NCBI GenBank assembly: GCA_937132175.1
Contig: CAKZNU010000080.1
Coordinates: forward strand, 1 to 8,804
Source: an uncultured euryarchaeote
Lineage (GTDB): Archaea > Nanohalarchaeota > Nanosalinia > Nanosalinales > Nanosalinaceae
Direction: 5' to 3'
DNA length: 8,804 nucleotides
Within the stretch, counting starts at the first letter, position 1. Each line of letters opens with the position of its first letter. Under the pieces are notes generated by a model, which was given only the letters and a program-made list of their open reading frames with translations, ran no database searches and was not told the origin of the DNA. Both the position numbers and the translations under genes were made by a program. Of this stretch, positions 1-4,798 are shown one piece after another.

Positions 1-2
1 TC

Positions 3-647
3 GAAGACATCCCTGACTTACTTGGACGGGCCAAGGCACATGCTAGCCAGCCGTCCACGGACAGAAACCTGTGCATCACCTCAACAAGCGGTGGCCTCGC
101 CGGACTCCTTGCAGATATGGCAGAAGATAGGAATCTAAACCTACCACCTGTCGAAGGCGAAACCGAGCAAACCCTTCTTGATATGGATGAACTCCTGACA
201 TTTGGTGAGATGCGGAATCCTGCGGATATCCGCCAGCAAGGTACCGAGGCATACCGAAAGATAGCGGACACTCTATATCAAGACGAAAAGTTTTCAGCCT
301 ATGTATTCGCAGTGGCCTTACCCGCGGTAGGCCAACAGGCACAGATGATCGCCGACAAGATGATTGCAGTAGACGAGATGACCGACCAGCCGGTATTTTT
401 CCTCTGGACAGGCAGAAAAGAAGCTGATGTAGAAGACCCAGCCTACGAGAGAGCGAGAAAAAACGTCAATCTCTACTATGATGCTGCAAAATGTATGGAT
501 GCAGTCGACTCCGTTCTAGGAAAACAAGAAACCGGGGAAGAAATCAAGGAAGACATAAGTACCGCGGAGGGTCAGAAACAGATTCTTACATGGCAAGATA
601 CTAGAGACAGGTTACCGGAAGAGATTCCCCTTTCGACCATGAGATAG
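3..647 (+). CDS. Acyl/acetyl-CoA synthetase (ADP-forming), CoA-ligase (alpha) part, 5'-partial and frameshifted
   Basis: The reading frame is open from the left edge, so the true start lies outside the window. The segment STSGGLAGLLADMAEDR, then NLPPVEGET and FGEMRNPADIR, matches the second succinyl-CoA-ligase-like CoA domain of NDP-forming acyl-CoA synthetases, where SGG(x)G..LAD, LPxLSEET and a final NPxD motif are typical. In this family acyl-CoA is converted to the acid plus CoA with ADP phosphorylation, or the reverse, through a phosphohistidine; that histidine would lie upstream of the window. The frame ends in TAG at 645-647 just where the ATP-grasp half should begin, and the ATP-grasp sequence continues in another frame (see the next entry). 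The substrate (acetyl, propionyl, aryl) cannot be read from this part. Family assignment is firm; whether the gene is functional is not. Confidence 0.8.
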   Translation, partial: EDIPDLLGRAKAHASQPSTDRNLCITSTSGGLAGLLADMAEDRNLNLPPVEGETEQTLLDMDELLTFGEMRNPADIRQQGTEAYRKIADTLYQDEKFSAYVFAVALPAVGQQAQMIADKMIAVDEMTDQPVFFLWTGRKEADVEDPAYERARKNVNLYYDAAKCMDAVDSVLGKQETGEEIKEDISTAEGQKQILTWQDTRDRLPEEIPLSTMR

Positions 648-1177
648 TTCAAACACCAGAGAAGGCCCTTGAATTTGCTAATGACATAGAAGGTCCAGTT
701 GTCATTAAGTCTGCGAATGAGTCTCACCGCACCGAAAAAGACCTTGTATCAACAGATCTTCGTTCAGGTGAGATCGTAGAAGAGACAGAGAGAATTCTGG
801 AAGAATCTGACGGCGATTCTCTGGTTGTTCAGGAACAGATAGAAGGCCTCGAGTTACTCGTCAGTCTCAGACACGACGAGATGTTTGGACCTGTAGTTAC
901 GGTTGCTCCTGGTGGTGTACACACAGAGGCATACTCCGAGCATGAAGTCACCTTTCTTGCCCCGGTTTCAGCAGACGAGGTGAAGAGAAGGCTGAAAGAT
1001 ACCGTGATTGAACAGCTTCTCACAGGAAGGAAAGATCTTGACTATAAATCGTTCATACGGCTCATTGAATCTGTATCCACTCTCAATGAGGACTCACATC
1101 TGAGCTCGTTAGAGATTAACCCTGTGATGGTCACTAAGGATGGAGCTCAGTGTGTAGATCTACTGGCAGAAGAATAG
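632..1177 (+). CDS. Acyl/acetyl-CoA synthetase (ADP-forming), ATP-grasp (beta) part, displaced by a frameshift
   Basis: Frame 2 encodes the ATP-grasp half of the same enzyme: EKALEFAND, GPVVIKSANESHRTEKD (compare the family HKTDxGGV phosphohistidine-loop region; the His codon is at 725-727), VVQEQIEGLELLVSL, FGPVVTVAPGG and LEINPVMV (family ElDiNPl.v). The frame ends at TAG 1175-1177. There is no ATG, GTG or TTG in this frame between the stop at 602 and the ATG at 881. Starting at 881 would cut the ATP-grasp fold in half, so this is not an independent beta-subunit gene. It is the continuation of the gene ending at 647 after loss of one base. Adding one C to the run at 627-630 gives the smooth join LPEEIPPFDHEIVQTPEKAL. 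It is either a pseudogene or a sequencing/assembly error; the start given is only where recognisable sequence resumes. Confidence 0.75.
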   Translation, partial: FDHEIVQTPEKALEFANDIEGPVVIKSANESHRTEKDLVSTDLRSGEIVEETERILEESDGDSLVVQEQIEGLELLVSLRHDEMFGPVVTVAPGGVHTEAYSEHEVTFLAPVSADEVKRRLKDTVIEQLLTGRKDLDYKSFIRLIESVSTLNEDSHLSSLEINPVMVTKDGAQCVDLLAEE

Positions 1178-1220
1178 GTCAACATCAGCCGACCTCATTT
1201 CTTTCTTCTTCTCTATTTCG
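1176..1220 (+). terminator. Possible terminator after the acyl-CoA synthetase gene
   Basis: AGGTC (1176-1180) and GACCT (1191-1195) can form a 5-bp stem with a 10-nt loop that starts inside the stop codon. It is followed by a pyrimidine/T-rich run up to about 1217. Archaeal termination relies mainly on T-rich tracts, which this provides, although the tract is interrupted by C residues. Weak but suitably placed. Confidence 0.3.
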
Positions 1221-1279
1221 GTTCTAGTCTCAACTTACTCACAGACGCACTGTTAGAGAATTACAAACATCCAGTTTTA

Positions 1280-1287
1280 TTATAAAT
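1280..1287 (+). promoter_or_regulatory. TATA-like box upstream of a candidate ncRNA
   Basis: TTATAAAT is a good archaeal TATA element. A start about 25 bp downstream of its centre would fall near 1309, which is where the GGCATA/TATGCC closing stem of the segment at 1308-1385 begins. No start codon with a credible reading frame follows, so a non-coding transcript is the natural candidate. Confidence 0.35.
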
Positions 1288-1307
1288 TCCAGAGTACTAC
1301 TATTAGG

Positions 1308-1385
1308 TGGCATAGATGGTGTCACCAGACATGTTCTCGATTCTTCCCTGGATAGGCTGTCTGGAATCCTGTCAGATATATGCCA
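1308..1385 (+). ncRNA. Candidate structured ncRNA (unidentified)
   Basis: TGGCATA (1308-1314) is perfectly complementary to TATGCCA (1379-1385), closing a 78-nt segment. Inside it, CCAGACA (1325-1331) pairs with TGTCTGG (1358-1364), another perfect 7-bp stem. The outer stem begins where a transcript from the TATA-like box at 1280-1287 should start. The size recalls a tRNA, but there is no T-arm (no GTTC before the 3' strand) and no anticodon arm, so it is not one. The 3' strand of the outer stem shares bases 1383-1385 with the 12-bp hairpin at 1383-1415, so the two folds compete slightly. This is a fold reading by eye, with no family match. Confidence 0.28.
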
Positions 1386-1415
1386 TGAGTGTTCGAGCAG
1401 CATGAACACTCATGG
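1383..1415. repeat. Perfect 12-bp inverted repeat, hairpin A
   Basis: CCATGAGTGTTC (1383-1394) and GAACACTCATGG (1404-1415) are exact reverse complements around the 9-nt loop GAGCAGCAT. The inner nine stem pairs (TGAGTGTTC/GAACACTCA) recur exactly in hairpin B at 1674-1700, also with a 9-nt loop but of different sequence. A T-run does not follow, so this is not an obvious terminator. It could be a transposon-end palindrome, a protein-binding operator, or part of an RNA. Confidence 0.6.
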
Positions 1416-1465
1416 TTTCGGGAGTCATAATCACTTGGAAACCAGCCATAGGTCAGATTGCCTAA

Positions 1466-1530
1466 AATAAAGAAGGTATGATAGAAAGCATGGGTGCGTG
1501 GTTTCAGGCATCTTCTTCGCACTTTACCTT
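1466..1530. repeat. Direct repeat copy 1 (AATAAAGAAGGTATG) with associated stem-loop
   Basis: The 15-mer at 1466-1480 is repeated exactly at 1557-1571, a period of 91 nt. From this copy AAGGTA (1473-1478) can pair with TACCTT (1525-1530), and inside it GTGCG (1494-1498) pairs with CGCAC (1518-1522). Both copies therefore begin a stem-loop, although the sequences between differ. The A-rich left end also resembles a weak TATA box. Confidence 0.45.
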
Positions 1531-1556
1531 GGGTAAGCAGGACAGATCACCGATAT

Positions 1557-1627
1557 AATAAAGAAGGTATGCTATTGGCGCCTCAGACAGTAAGCCTCGC
1601 TTAGCCAGAAGGATTATACCTTCTTTG
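1557..1627. repeat. Direct repeat copy 2 and nested hairpin
   Basis: The second copy of the 15-mer lies at 1557-1571. Its AAAGAAGGTAT (1560-1570) is exactly complementary to ATACCTTCTTT (1616-1626), an 11-bp stem extendable by G-T wobbles at both ends. Within the 45-nt interior, TGGC (1576-1579) pairs with GCCA (1604-1607) and TAAGC (1591-1595) pairs with GCTTA (1599-1603) over a CTC loop, so the 3' strand is stacked continuously. A further partial copy of the inverted motif (ACCTTCTTA) lies at 1700-1708. This is the most elaborate fold in the window; function unknown. Confidence 0.45.
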
Positions 1628-1673
1628 TTCTGGTGATTTCTGACATCTCTGGATGGATTTATGGTGCGATCGA

Positions 1674-1700
1674 TGAGTGTTCGGGATGTTTGAACACTCA
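1674..1700. repeat. Perfect 9-bp inverted repeat, hairpin B
   Basis: TGAGTGTTC (1674-1682) and GAACACTCA (1692-1700) flank the 9-nt loop GGGATGTTT. The stem is identical to the inner nine pairs of hairpin A, 288 bp upstream, while the loop differs. The conserved stem with a divergent loop suggests selection or common descent of the arms. The two hairpins bracket the direct-repeat region. Confidence 0.55.
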
Positions 1701-1731
1701 CCTTCTTACTGTTATGTTTTTGTAGCATCAT

Positions 1732-1749
1732 GTAGTTTATAATAACTAC
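1732..1749. promoter_or_regulatory. Dyad centred on a TATA-like core upstream of the histone gene
   Basis: GTAGTT (1732-1737) and AACTAC (1744-1749) form a perfect 6-bp dyad around TATAAT, containing TTTATAAT. It could be a distal promoter with an embedded operator for the histone gene, leaving a leader of about 80 nt that also holds a small CCCT/AGGG hairpin (1774-1784). It could equally be a chance AT-rich palindrome. Confidence 0.25.
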
Positions 1750-1803
1750 GTCTGTTAGTTGTTAGTAAACTCTCCCTATGAGGGTCTACAACACTGCTTG
1801 CAT

Positions 1804-1842
1804 GTATTTTTAACAGTTTCTTGGGAAGTACCAGCCTGTGAT
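1804..1842 (+). promoter_or_regulatory. Probable histone promoter and ribosome binding site
   Basis: GTATTTTTAAC (1804-1814) is a TATA-like element about 39 bp before the ATG at 1848, giving a short leader. GTGAT (1838-1842), five bases before the ATG, matches the core of the archaeal Shine-Dalgarno GGTGAT and supports 1848 as the start rather than the internal ATG at 1869. Confidence 0.4.
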
Positions 1843-1847
1843 GCCTC

Positions 1848-2045
1848 ATGGAATTTTCTGTATCTAAGATGAAAGAGACTCTCCGAAGTGAGAGTGATAA
1901 GCGTGTATCGGAGCAAGCAGCAAGGGAACTTGGCAGTATTATGGAGATGTTTGCGGGTGATGTGGCTGAGGAGGCTGCAGCCGTAGCTGCCGAGGATGAC
2001 AGGAAAACGGTGAGAGGGGAAGACATAAAGGAGGCTTTGAGATAG
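1848..2045 (+). CDS. Archaeal histone (single histone fold, HMf type)
   Basis: This 65-residue protein wraps and compacts chromosomal DNA as a dimer. It aligns without gaps to HMfB of Methanothermus (from memory). R19-V20-S21, the A-x2-L-x2-I helix 2 pattern, R52-K53-T54-V55 (L2 loop DNA contacts) and E58-D59-I60 are all kept. It stops at R65, lacking the short basic tail of HMfB. Three substitutions stand out. The minor-groove arginine R10 is E10. The dimer-dimer interface residues H49 and L62 are E49 and E62, while D59 is kept. If the alignment holds, the protein should dimerise normally but stack into longer fibres poorly. It stands alone, with its own promoter, 43 bp upstream of the RPA gene. 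The family assignment is very secure; the oligomerisation idea is inference. Confidence 0.93.
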   Translation: MEFSVSKMKETLRSESDKRVSEQAARELGSIMEMFAGDVAEEAAAVAAEDDRKTVRGEDIKEALR

Positions 2046-2058
2046 GTTCCCCCTCCCG

Positions 2059-2068
2059 GATTTAAGTC
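2059..2068 (+). promoter_or_regulatory. TATA box for the rpa-radA operon
   Basis: GATTTAAGTC centres about 25 bp before the ATG at 2089, so the transcript would be leaderless or nearly so, as is common in halophilic archaea. No Shine-Dalgarno sequence precedes the ATG, which agrees with this. Confidence 0.45.
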
Positions 2069-2088
2069 TTGTATCGTATTTTTGAACC

Positions 2089-3096
2089 ATGTCTTTCGAA
2101 GATGTACTTGATAAGGTTGTAGAAGAGACTGAGGCCTCTGAGCAGGATATTCGTGATGAGGTCGAGGATAAGATGGATGAGTTCGAAGGGCTTGTCTCAG
2201 AGGAAGGTGCCGTTCATCTGGTCGCCAAGGAGTACGGGGTTCAGGTGGAGAATCCGGAAAACAGCGATCTCAGCATAGAAAACGTGGTTCCCGAGATGAG
2301 GAAGCTTGATCTGAAGGCCCGTGTCCTGAATGTCTCGGACGTAACTGAGTTCGAAAGGGATGGAGAGGACGAAGACGGGAAGGTACAGAACATTATACTT
2401 GGAGATGATACCGGAACGGTAAGCCTTTCCCTGTGGGATGAACAGACGGAGATCGCACAGAAGATTGAGCAAGGTGACCCTATCAAGATCTCCGGTGCAT
2501 ACACTATTGAGGATGATCAGGGAGATGCTGAGGTCCGTTTGGGTGACTCCGCACAGGTCGCGATGGCGGATGAGGATGAGGTCCCCGAGGTAGAGGGTGG
2601 TTCAAATGCTGCCTCGGACATCTCGCACGTAAGAATCGGCGAGGTAAGTACCGAAAACGCCAGCTACGCCGTCAGCGGTCTACTTGTTGCGATGTACAGC
2701 AACAACCCGTTCTACACGGTTGATCCTGAGACAGGTGACACGGTCAGGGAAGACGACGACGGTGTATATACAACCGATGAGGGAGAGACCGTTGAGGATC
2801 CGGATCACAGGCTTGCAATCTCCGGTGTCGTGGACGATGGCTCAGGCACCGTTAGAACAGTATTCTTCGGCGACCAGGCAAGGAAGGTTTTGAACGTCAC
2901 CGAGGAAGAGGAGAGACAGGGAGATCAGGAGGCAGTGGAGAATGCTGCGGAAGACTGTCTTGGAAAACAGCTAAGGATTGAAGGCAGGACCAGGTACAAC
3001 GATTACTTCGACCAGATAGAGATGGTGGTGAACGATGTCGATGAAGTTGACCCGGATCAGGAGATCGAGAGACTTGTTGACGTACTTGAGGCATAA
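2089..3096 (+). CDS. rpa: Replication protein A (ssDNA-binding, two OB folds) with degenerate zinc finger
   Basis: This protein of 335 residues binds single-stranded DNA in replication, repair and recombination. The order is: an N-terminal helical domain (about 1-55; VEDKMDEFEGLVSEEGAVHLVAKEYGV is typical of archaeal RPA, residues 25-51); OB fold 1 (about 66-160; LDLKARVLNVSDVTEF, ILGDDTGTVSLSLWDE); an acidic linker; and a second OB-type domain (about 178-322; RLAISGVVDDGSGTVRTVFFGDQARKVL). Archaeal RPAs usually carry a C-x2-C...C-x2-H zinc finger just before the last segment. Here the same spacing is kept (x2, x12, x2) but the ligand positions are D212, T215, T228 and E231, so zinc cannot bind in the usual way. 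It is the first gene of the operon with radA 9 bp downstream. The many Asp/Glu residues fit a high-salt cytoplasm. Confidence 0.9.
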   Translation: MSFEDVLDKVVEETEASEQDIRDEVEDKMDEFEGLVSEEGAVHLVAKEYGVQVENPENSDLSIENVVPEMRKLDLKARVLNVSDVTEFERDGEDEDGKVQNIILGDDTGTVSLSLWDEQTEIAQKIEQGDPIKISGAYTIEDDQGDAEVRLGDSAQVAMADEDEVPEVEGGSNAASDISHVRIGEVSTENASYAVSGLLVAMYSNNPFYTVDPETGDTVREDDDGVYTTDEGETVEDPDHRLAISGVVDDGSGTVRTVFFGDQARKVLNVTEEEERQGDQEAVENAAEDCLGKQLRIEGRTRYNDYFDQIEMVVNDVDEVDPDQEIERLVDVLEA

Positions 3097-3102
3097 GGTG
3101 AT
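3095..3102 (+). promoter_or_regulatory. Shine-Dalgarno for radA, overlapping the rpa stop codon
   Basis: AAGGTGAT overlaps the last two bases of the rpa TAA stop and lies three bases before the radA ATG. GGTGAT is complementary to the usual archaeal 16S 3' end. It fixes the radA start at 3106 and shows that internal operon genes use SD-led initiation while the first genes appear leaderless. Confidence 0.6.
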
Positions 3103-3105
3103 ACT

Positions 3106-4056
3106 ATGAGTGATGATGTTGAACTTGAGGATATTAAGGGAGTAGGTTCTAAAACTGCGGAAAAGCTGAGAGATTCTGGCTACGAGGAGCTGATGAGTAT
3201 AGCGACTATGAGCTCCGGCGAGCTAGGGGAGGTTGCGGACCTTGGAGACAAGAAGGCACAGGGTATAATTACCGAGGCCCGTAAAGAGCTTGACCTAGGC
3301 TTTGACTCTGCCAAGGACAGGTACGACGACCGCCAGGAGATGCAGAGAATCGAGACAGGCTGTGAGGAGTTTGACGAGATTCTCGGCGGCGGCGTCGAGA
3401 CCCAGGCTATTACCGAGGTTTACGGAGAGTACGGCTCCGCAAAGACACAGCTCTCACACCAGCTTTCCGTGAACGTCCAGAGACCGGAAGATGAGGGCGG
3501 ACTGGACAGGGAGGTAGTCTACATTGATACCGAGGACACCTTCATTCCGGACAGGATAGAACAGATGGCGGAGGCACAGGACATGGACGTGGACAAGGCT
3601 CTGGACAACATCCATGTTGCAAGAGCCTTTAACTCCGATCACCAGATGCTTCTTGCCGACGAGGCTCAGGAAATCTGTCAGAACAACGACATAGGTCTCG
3701 TTGTGGTTGATTCCCTGACGGCACAGTTCCGTTCGGACTACGTTGGGAGGGGGGAGCTGGCACAGAGACAGCAGAAGCTGAACAAACATATGAACACGCT
3801 TCTCCGGCTTGCGAACGCTCACAACGCGGCTGTACTTGTTACGAACCAGGTAATGTCCAACCCGGACCAGATGTTTGGTGACCCGACGAAGGCTATAGGA
3901 GGTCATATAGTCGCACACAACTCTGCAATAAGACTGTACCTGCGGAAGTCAAAGAAAGATAAGAGAATCGCAAGGCTTGTAGACTCTCCGTATATGCCAG
4001 AGGGCGAAGCCGTCTTCAAGGTAGCGGACAGAGGAATAGTACCCGAAGACTTCTGA
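3106..4056 (+). CDS. radA: DNA repair and recombination protein RadA
   Basis: This is the RecA/Rad51-family recombinase that forms filaments on ssDNA and catalyses strand exchange. At 316 residues it is full length for archaeal RadA. The N-terminal helix-hairpin-helix domain spans about 5-64 (IKGVGSKTAEKLRDSGY). The polymerisation motif FxxA is F66-D-S-A69. Walker A is 107-115 (GEYGSAKTQ), the DTE signature is 141-143, and Walker B is GLVVVD (197-202). The L2 region NQVMSNPDQMFGDPTKAIGG (247-266) and the C-terminal SPYMPEGEAVFKV are canonical. The oddity is A112 in place of the second Walker A glycine (GxGK becomes GxAK); lysine 113 and threonine 114 remain. It sits between rpa and an unknown gene in one operon. 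Identity is not in doubt, and the divergent P-loop suggests altered nucleotide handling rather than inactivity (inference). Confidence 0.97.
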   Translation: MSDDVELEDIKGVGSKTAEKLRDSGYEELMSIATMSSGELGEVADLGDKKAQGIITEARKELDLGFDSAKDRYDDRQEMQRIETGCEEFDEILGGGVETQAITEVYGEYGSAKTQLSHQLSVNVQRPEDEGGLDREVVYIDTEDTFIPDRIEQMAEAQDMDVDKALDNIHVARAFNSDHQMLLADEAQEICQNNDIGLVVVDSLTAQFRSDYVGRGELAQRQQKLNKHMNTLLRLANAHNAAVLVTNQVMSNPDQMFGDPTKAIGGHIVAHNSAIRLYLRKSKKDKRIARLVDSPYMPEGEAVFKVADRGIVPEDF

Positions 4057-4062
4057 ACCAAG

Positions 4063-4650
4063 ATGCCGGAGAGAGACACAAGCTACAACGTACACGGAGT
4101 ACTTCACAGGGAGCCCCCGGTTGCAGCCGAGGACACGCTTGAAAACCGTACCTGTACCTCGGAGTTCATAGAGGAGTACTTTGTTCGGGCTGGAGGCCCT
4201 GCATACTGTATCTACGTCCCTGAAGACGACAACCTGTCGAACTTCAGGTACGGTGTAGCTTACAGGGAAGGAAACGGCATAGACGCATCCACGTTCTTTG
4301 TTACGGAGAGTCTGGAAAACTTAGCGTCCTCTCTGGAGTCCAGACGCGACTACGAGGATTCTCTTGCATCTGAGGTCAGGTCTCTAGCAGTTCAGGGCGA
4401 ATACCTTGCGTTGGACGGGGATTTCGACGGTTTACTTCCAGGAACTGAACCTTTCAGGGCACAGGAAGTCTCTTATAAGCCAGGTGGGGTTCAATGGGTC
4501 ATTGATGGATCTGGCACCCAGAATATAGACCTCTCGGAAAGCAGAGACGGTCTCAAGGCAACGGTGGGAGGGACGACAGTACTTGAAACCACTGAGTATG
4601 ATAGCTTCAGAACTCTAGAGTCTGACCCGTACAGGGTACAGGTATTCTGA
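4063..4650 (+). CDS. Uncharacterised acidic protein, third gene of the rpa-radA operon
   Basis: I do not recognise this 195-residue protein. The ATG follows the radA stop by 6 bp, so it is almost certainly co-transcribed and may be translationally coupled; no strong Shine-Dalgarno is present. It is acidic like its neighbours, has no signal peptide or membrane segment, no Walker motif and no metal-binding cysteine cluster (only C31 and C49). Predicted by eye: an N-terminal half with alternating strands and helices (EFIEEYFVRAGGPAYCIYVP, then a helical SLENLASSLESRRDYEDSLA) and a strand-rich C-terminal half (VQWVIDGSGTQNIDLS, LKATVGGTTVLETT) ending in YRVQVF. Codon use matches its neighbours, so it is a real gene and not a recent import. 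A role alongside RadA or RPA is suggested only by position. Confidence 0.8.
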   Translation: MPERDTSYNVHGVLHREPPVAAEDTLENRTCTSEFIEEYFVRAGGPAYCIYVPEDDNLSNFRYGVAYREGNGIDASTFFVTESLENLASSLESRRDYEDSLASEVRSLAVQGEYLALDGDFDGLLPGTEPFRAQEVSYKPGGVQWVIDGSGTQNIDLSESRDGLKATVGGTTVLETTEYDSFRTLESDPYRVQVF

Positions 4651-4683
4651 GTTCGGGAAACCTGAGTAAGAAATCTCTAGACT

Positions 4684-4758
4684 TAGCGGGGCATGGATTT
4701 GAACCACGGACCTCCGGGTTATGAGCCCGACGAGCACTCCTGACTGCTCCACCCCGCT
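4684..4758 (-). tRNA. Initiator tRNA-Met (anticodon CAT)
   Basis: Read on the minus strand, every arm folds: acceptor AGCGGGG/CCCCGCT (7 bp), D stem GAGC/GCTC, anticodon stem TCGGG/CCCGG with loop CTCATAA, a 5-nt variable loop, and T stem CGTGG/CCATG with loop TTCAAAT. The discriminator is A and CCA is not encoded. Three features mark it as the initiator rather than the elongator or the Ile-CAT species: the A1-U72 pair of archaeal initiators, three consecutive G-C pairs at 29-31/39-41 closing the anticodon loop, and the CUCAUAA loop. There is no intron. It lies opposite to and between two plus-strand genes, with its own promoter facing that of rnhB. Confidence 0.95.
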
Positions 4759-4780
4759 CTATAACGAAGATTCCGGCGAA

Positions 4781-4792
4781 GACTTTTAACCC
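4781..4792 (-). promoter_or_regulatory. TATA box for the initiator tRNA gene
   Basis: On the minus strand GGGTTAAAAGTC centres about 28 bp upstream of the mature tRNA 5' end at 4758. Nearly the same sequence (GGGTTAAAAGCT) precedes the tRNA endonuclease gene at 5521, which supports it as this organism's TATA form. Confidence 0.55.
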
Positions 4793-4798
4793 ATGTTG

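Larger units (their letters stand above)
1178..1847. other. Gene-free, dyad-rich intergenic region of about 670 bp
   Basis: No credible coding sequence lies here. The short open frames (for example on the minus strand at 1322-1522 and 1504-1731) lack the acidic composition of the neighbouring proteins and match nothing I recognise. The stretch is visibly richer in A+T than both flanks. It contains a TATA-like box (1280-1287), a foldable segment (1308-1385), two hairpins sharing the stem TGAGTGTTC/GAACACTCA (1383-1415 and 1674-1700), a GGTTTC/GAAACC dyad (1414-1419 with 1438-1443), a 15-nt direct repeat (1466-1480 and 1557-1571) with an inverted partial copy (1616-1626), and a dyad centred on TATAAT (1732-1749). 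It could be one or more ncRNA genes, a decayed miniature mobile element, or both. I see no CRISPR array, tRNA, SRP RNA or RNase P signature. Confidence 0.6.

Noticed and set aside
1308..1385. A tRNA gene or tRNA pseudogene, because of size and a 7-bp closing stem
   Set aside because: There is no T-arm with TTC before the 3' strand, no anticodon arm of correct geometry and no usual D-arm bases.
1383..1415. dif-like or tyrosine-recombinase core site
   Set aside because: The arms are the right length, but the 9-nt spacer is longer than the usual 6-8 and no recombinase gene is in view.
1414..1443. Replication origin ORB-like element (CACTTGGAAACC and inverted GGTTTC)
   Set aside because: Only a partial resemblance to archaeal ORB cores, with no cdc6/orc1 gene nearby and no flanking G-rich extension.
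1466..1700. CRISPR array
   Set aside because: Only two direct copies of a 15-mer and two hairpin stems; no regular repeat-spacer series and no cas genes.
1322..1731. Minus-strand open frames at 1322-1522 and 1504-1731 as small genes
   Set aside because: Their products are basic and low in acidic residues, unlike every real protein here. They run through the hairpins and repeats and have no promoter or binding site worth noting.
1178..1847. SRP RNA, RNase P RNA or 5S rRNA in the long spacer
   Set aside because: I looked for the SRP apical motif (GGAAG...AGCAGC) and the RNase P core (GAGGAAAGTCC-like) on both strands and found neither.
3454..3918. Long minus-strand open frame inside radA
   Set aside because: It is a shadow of the conserved RadA coding frame and has no family resemblance.
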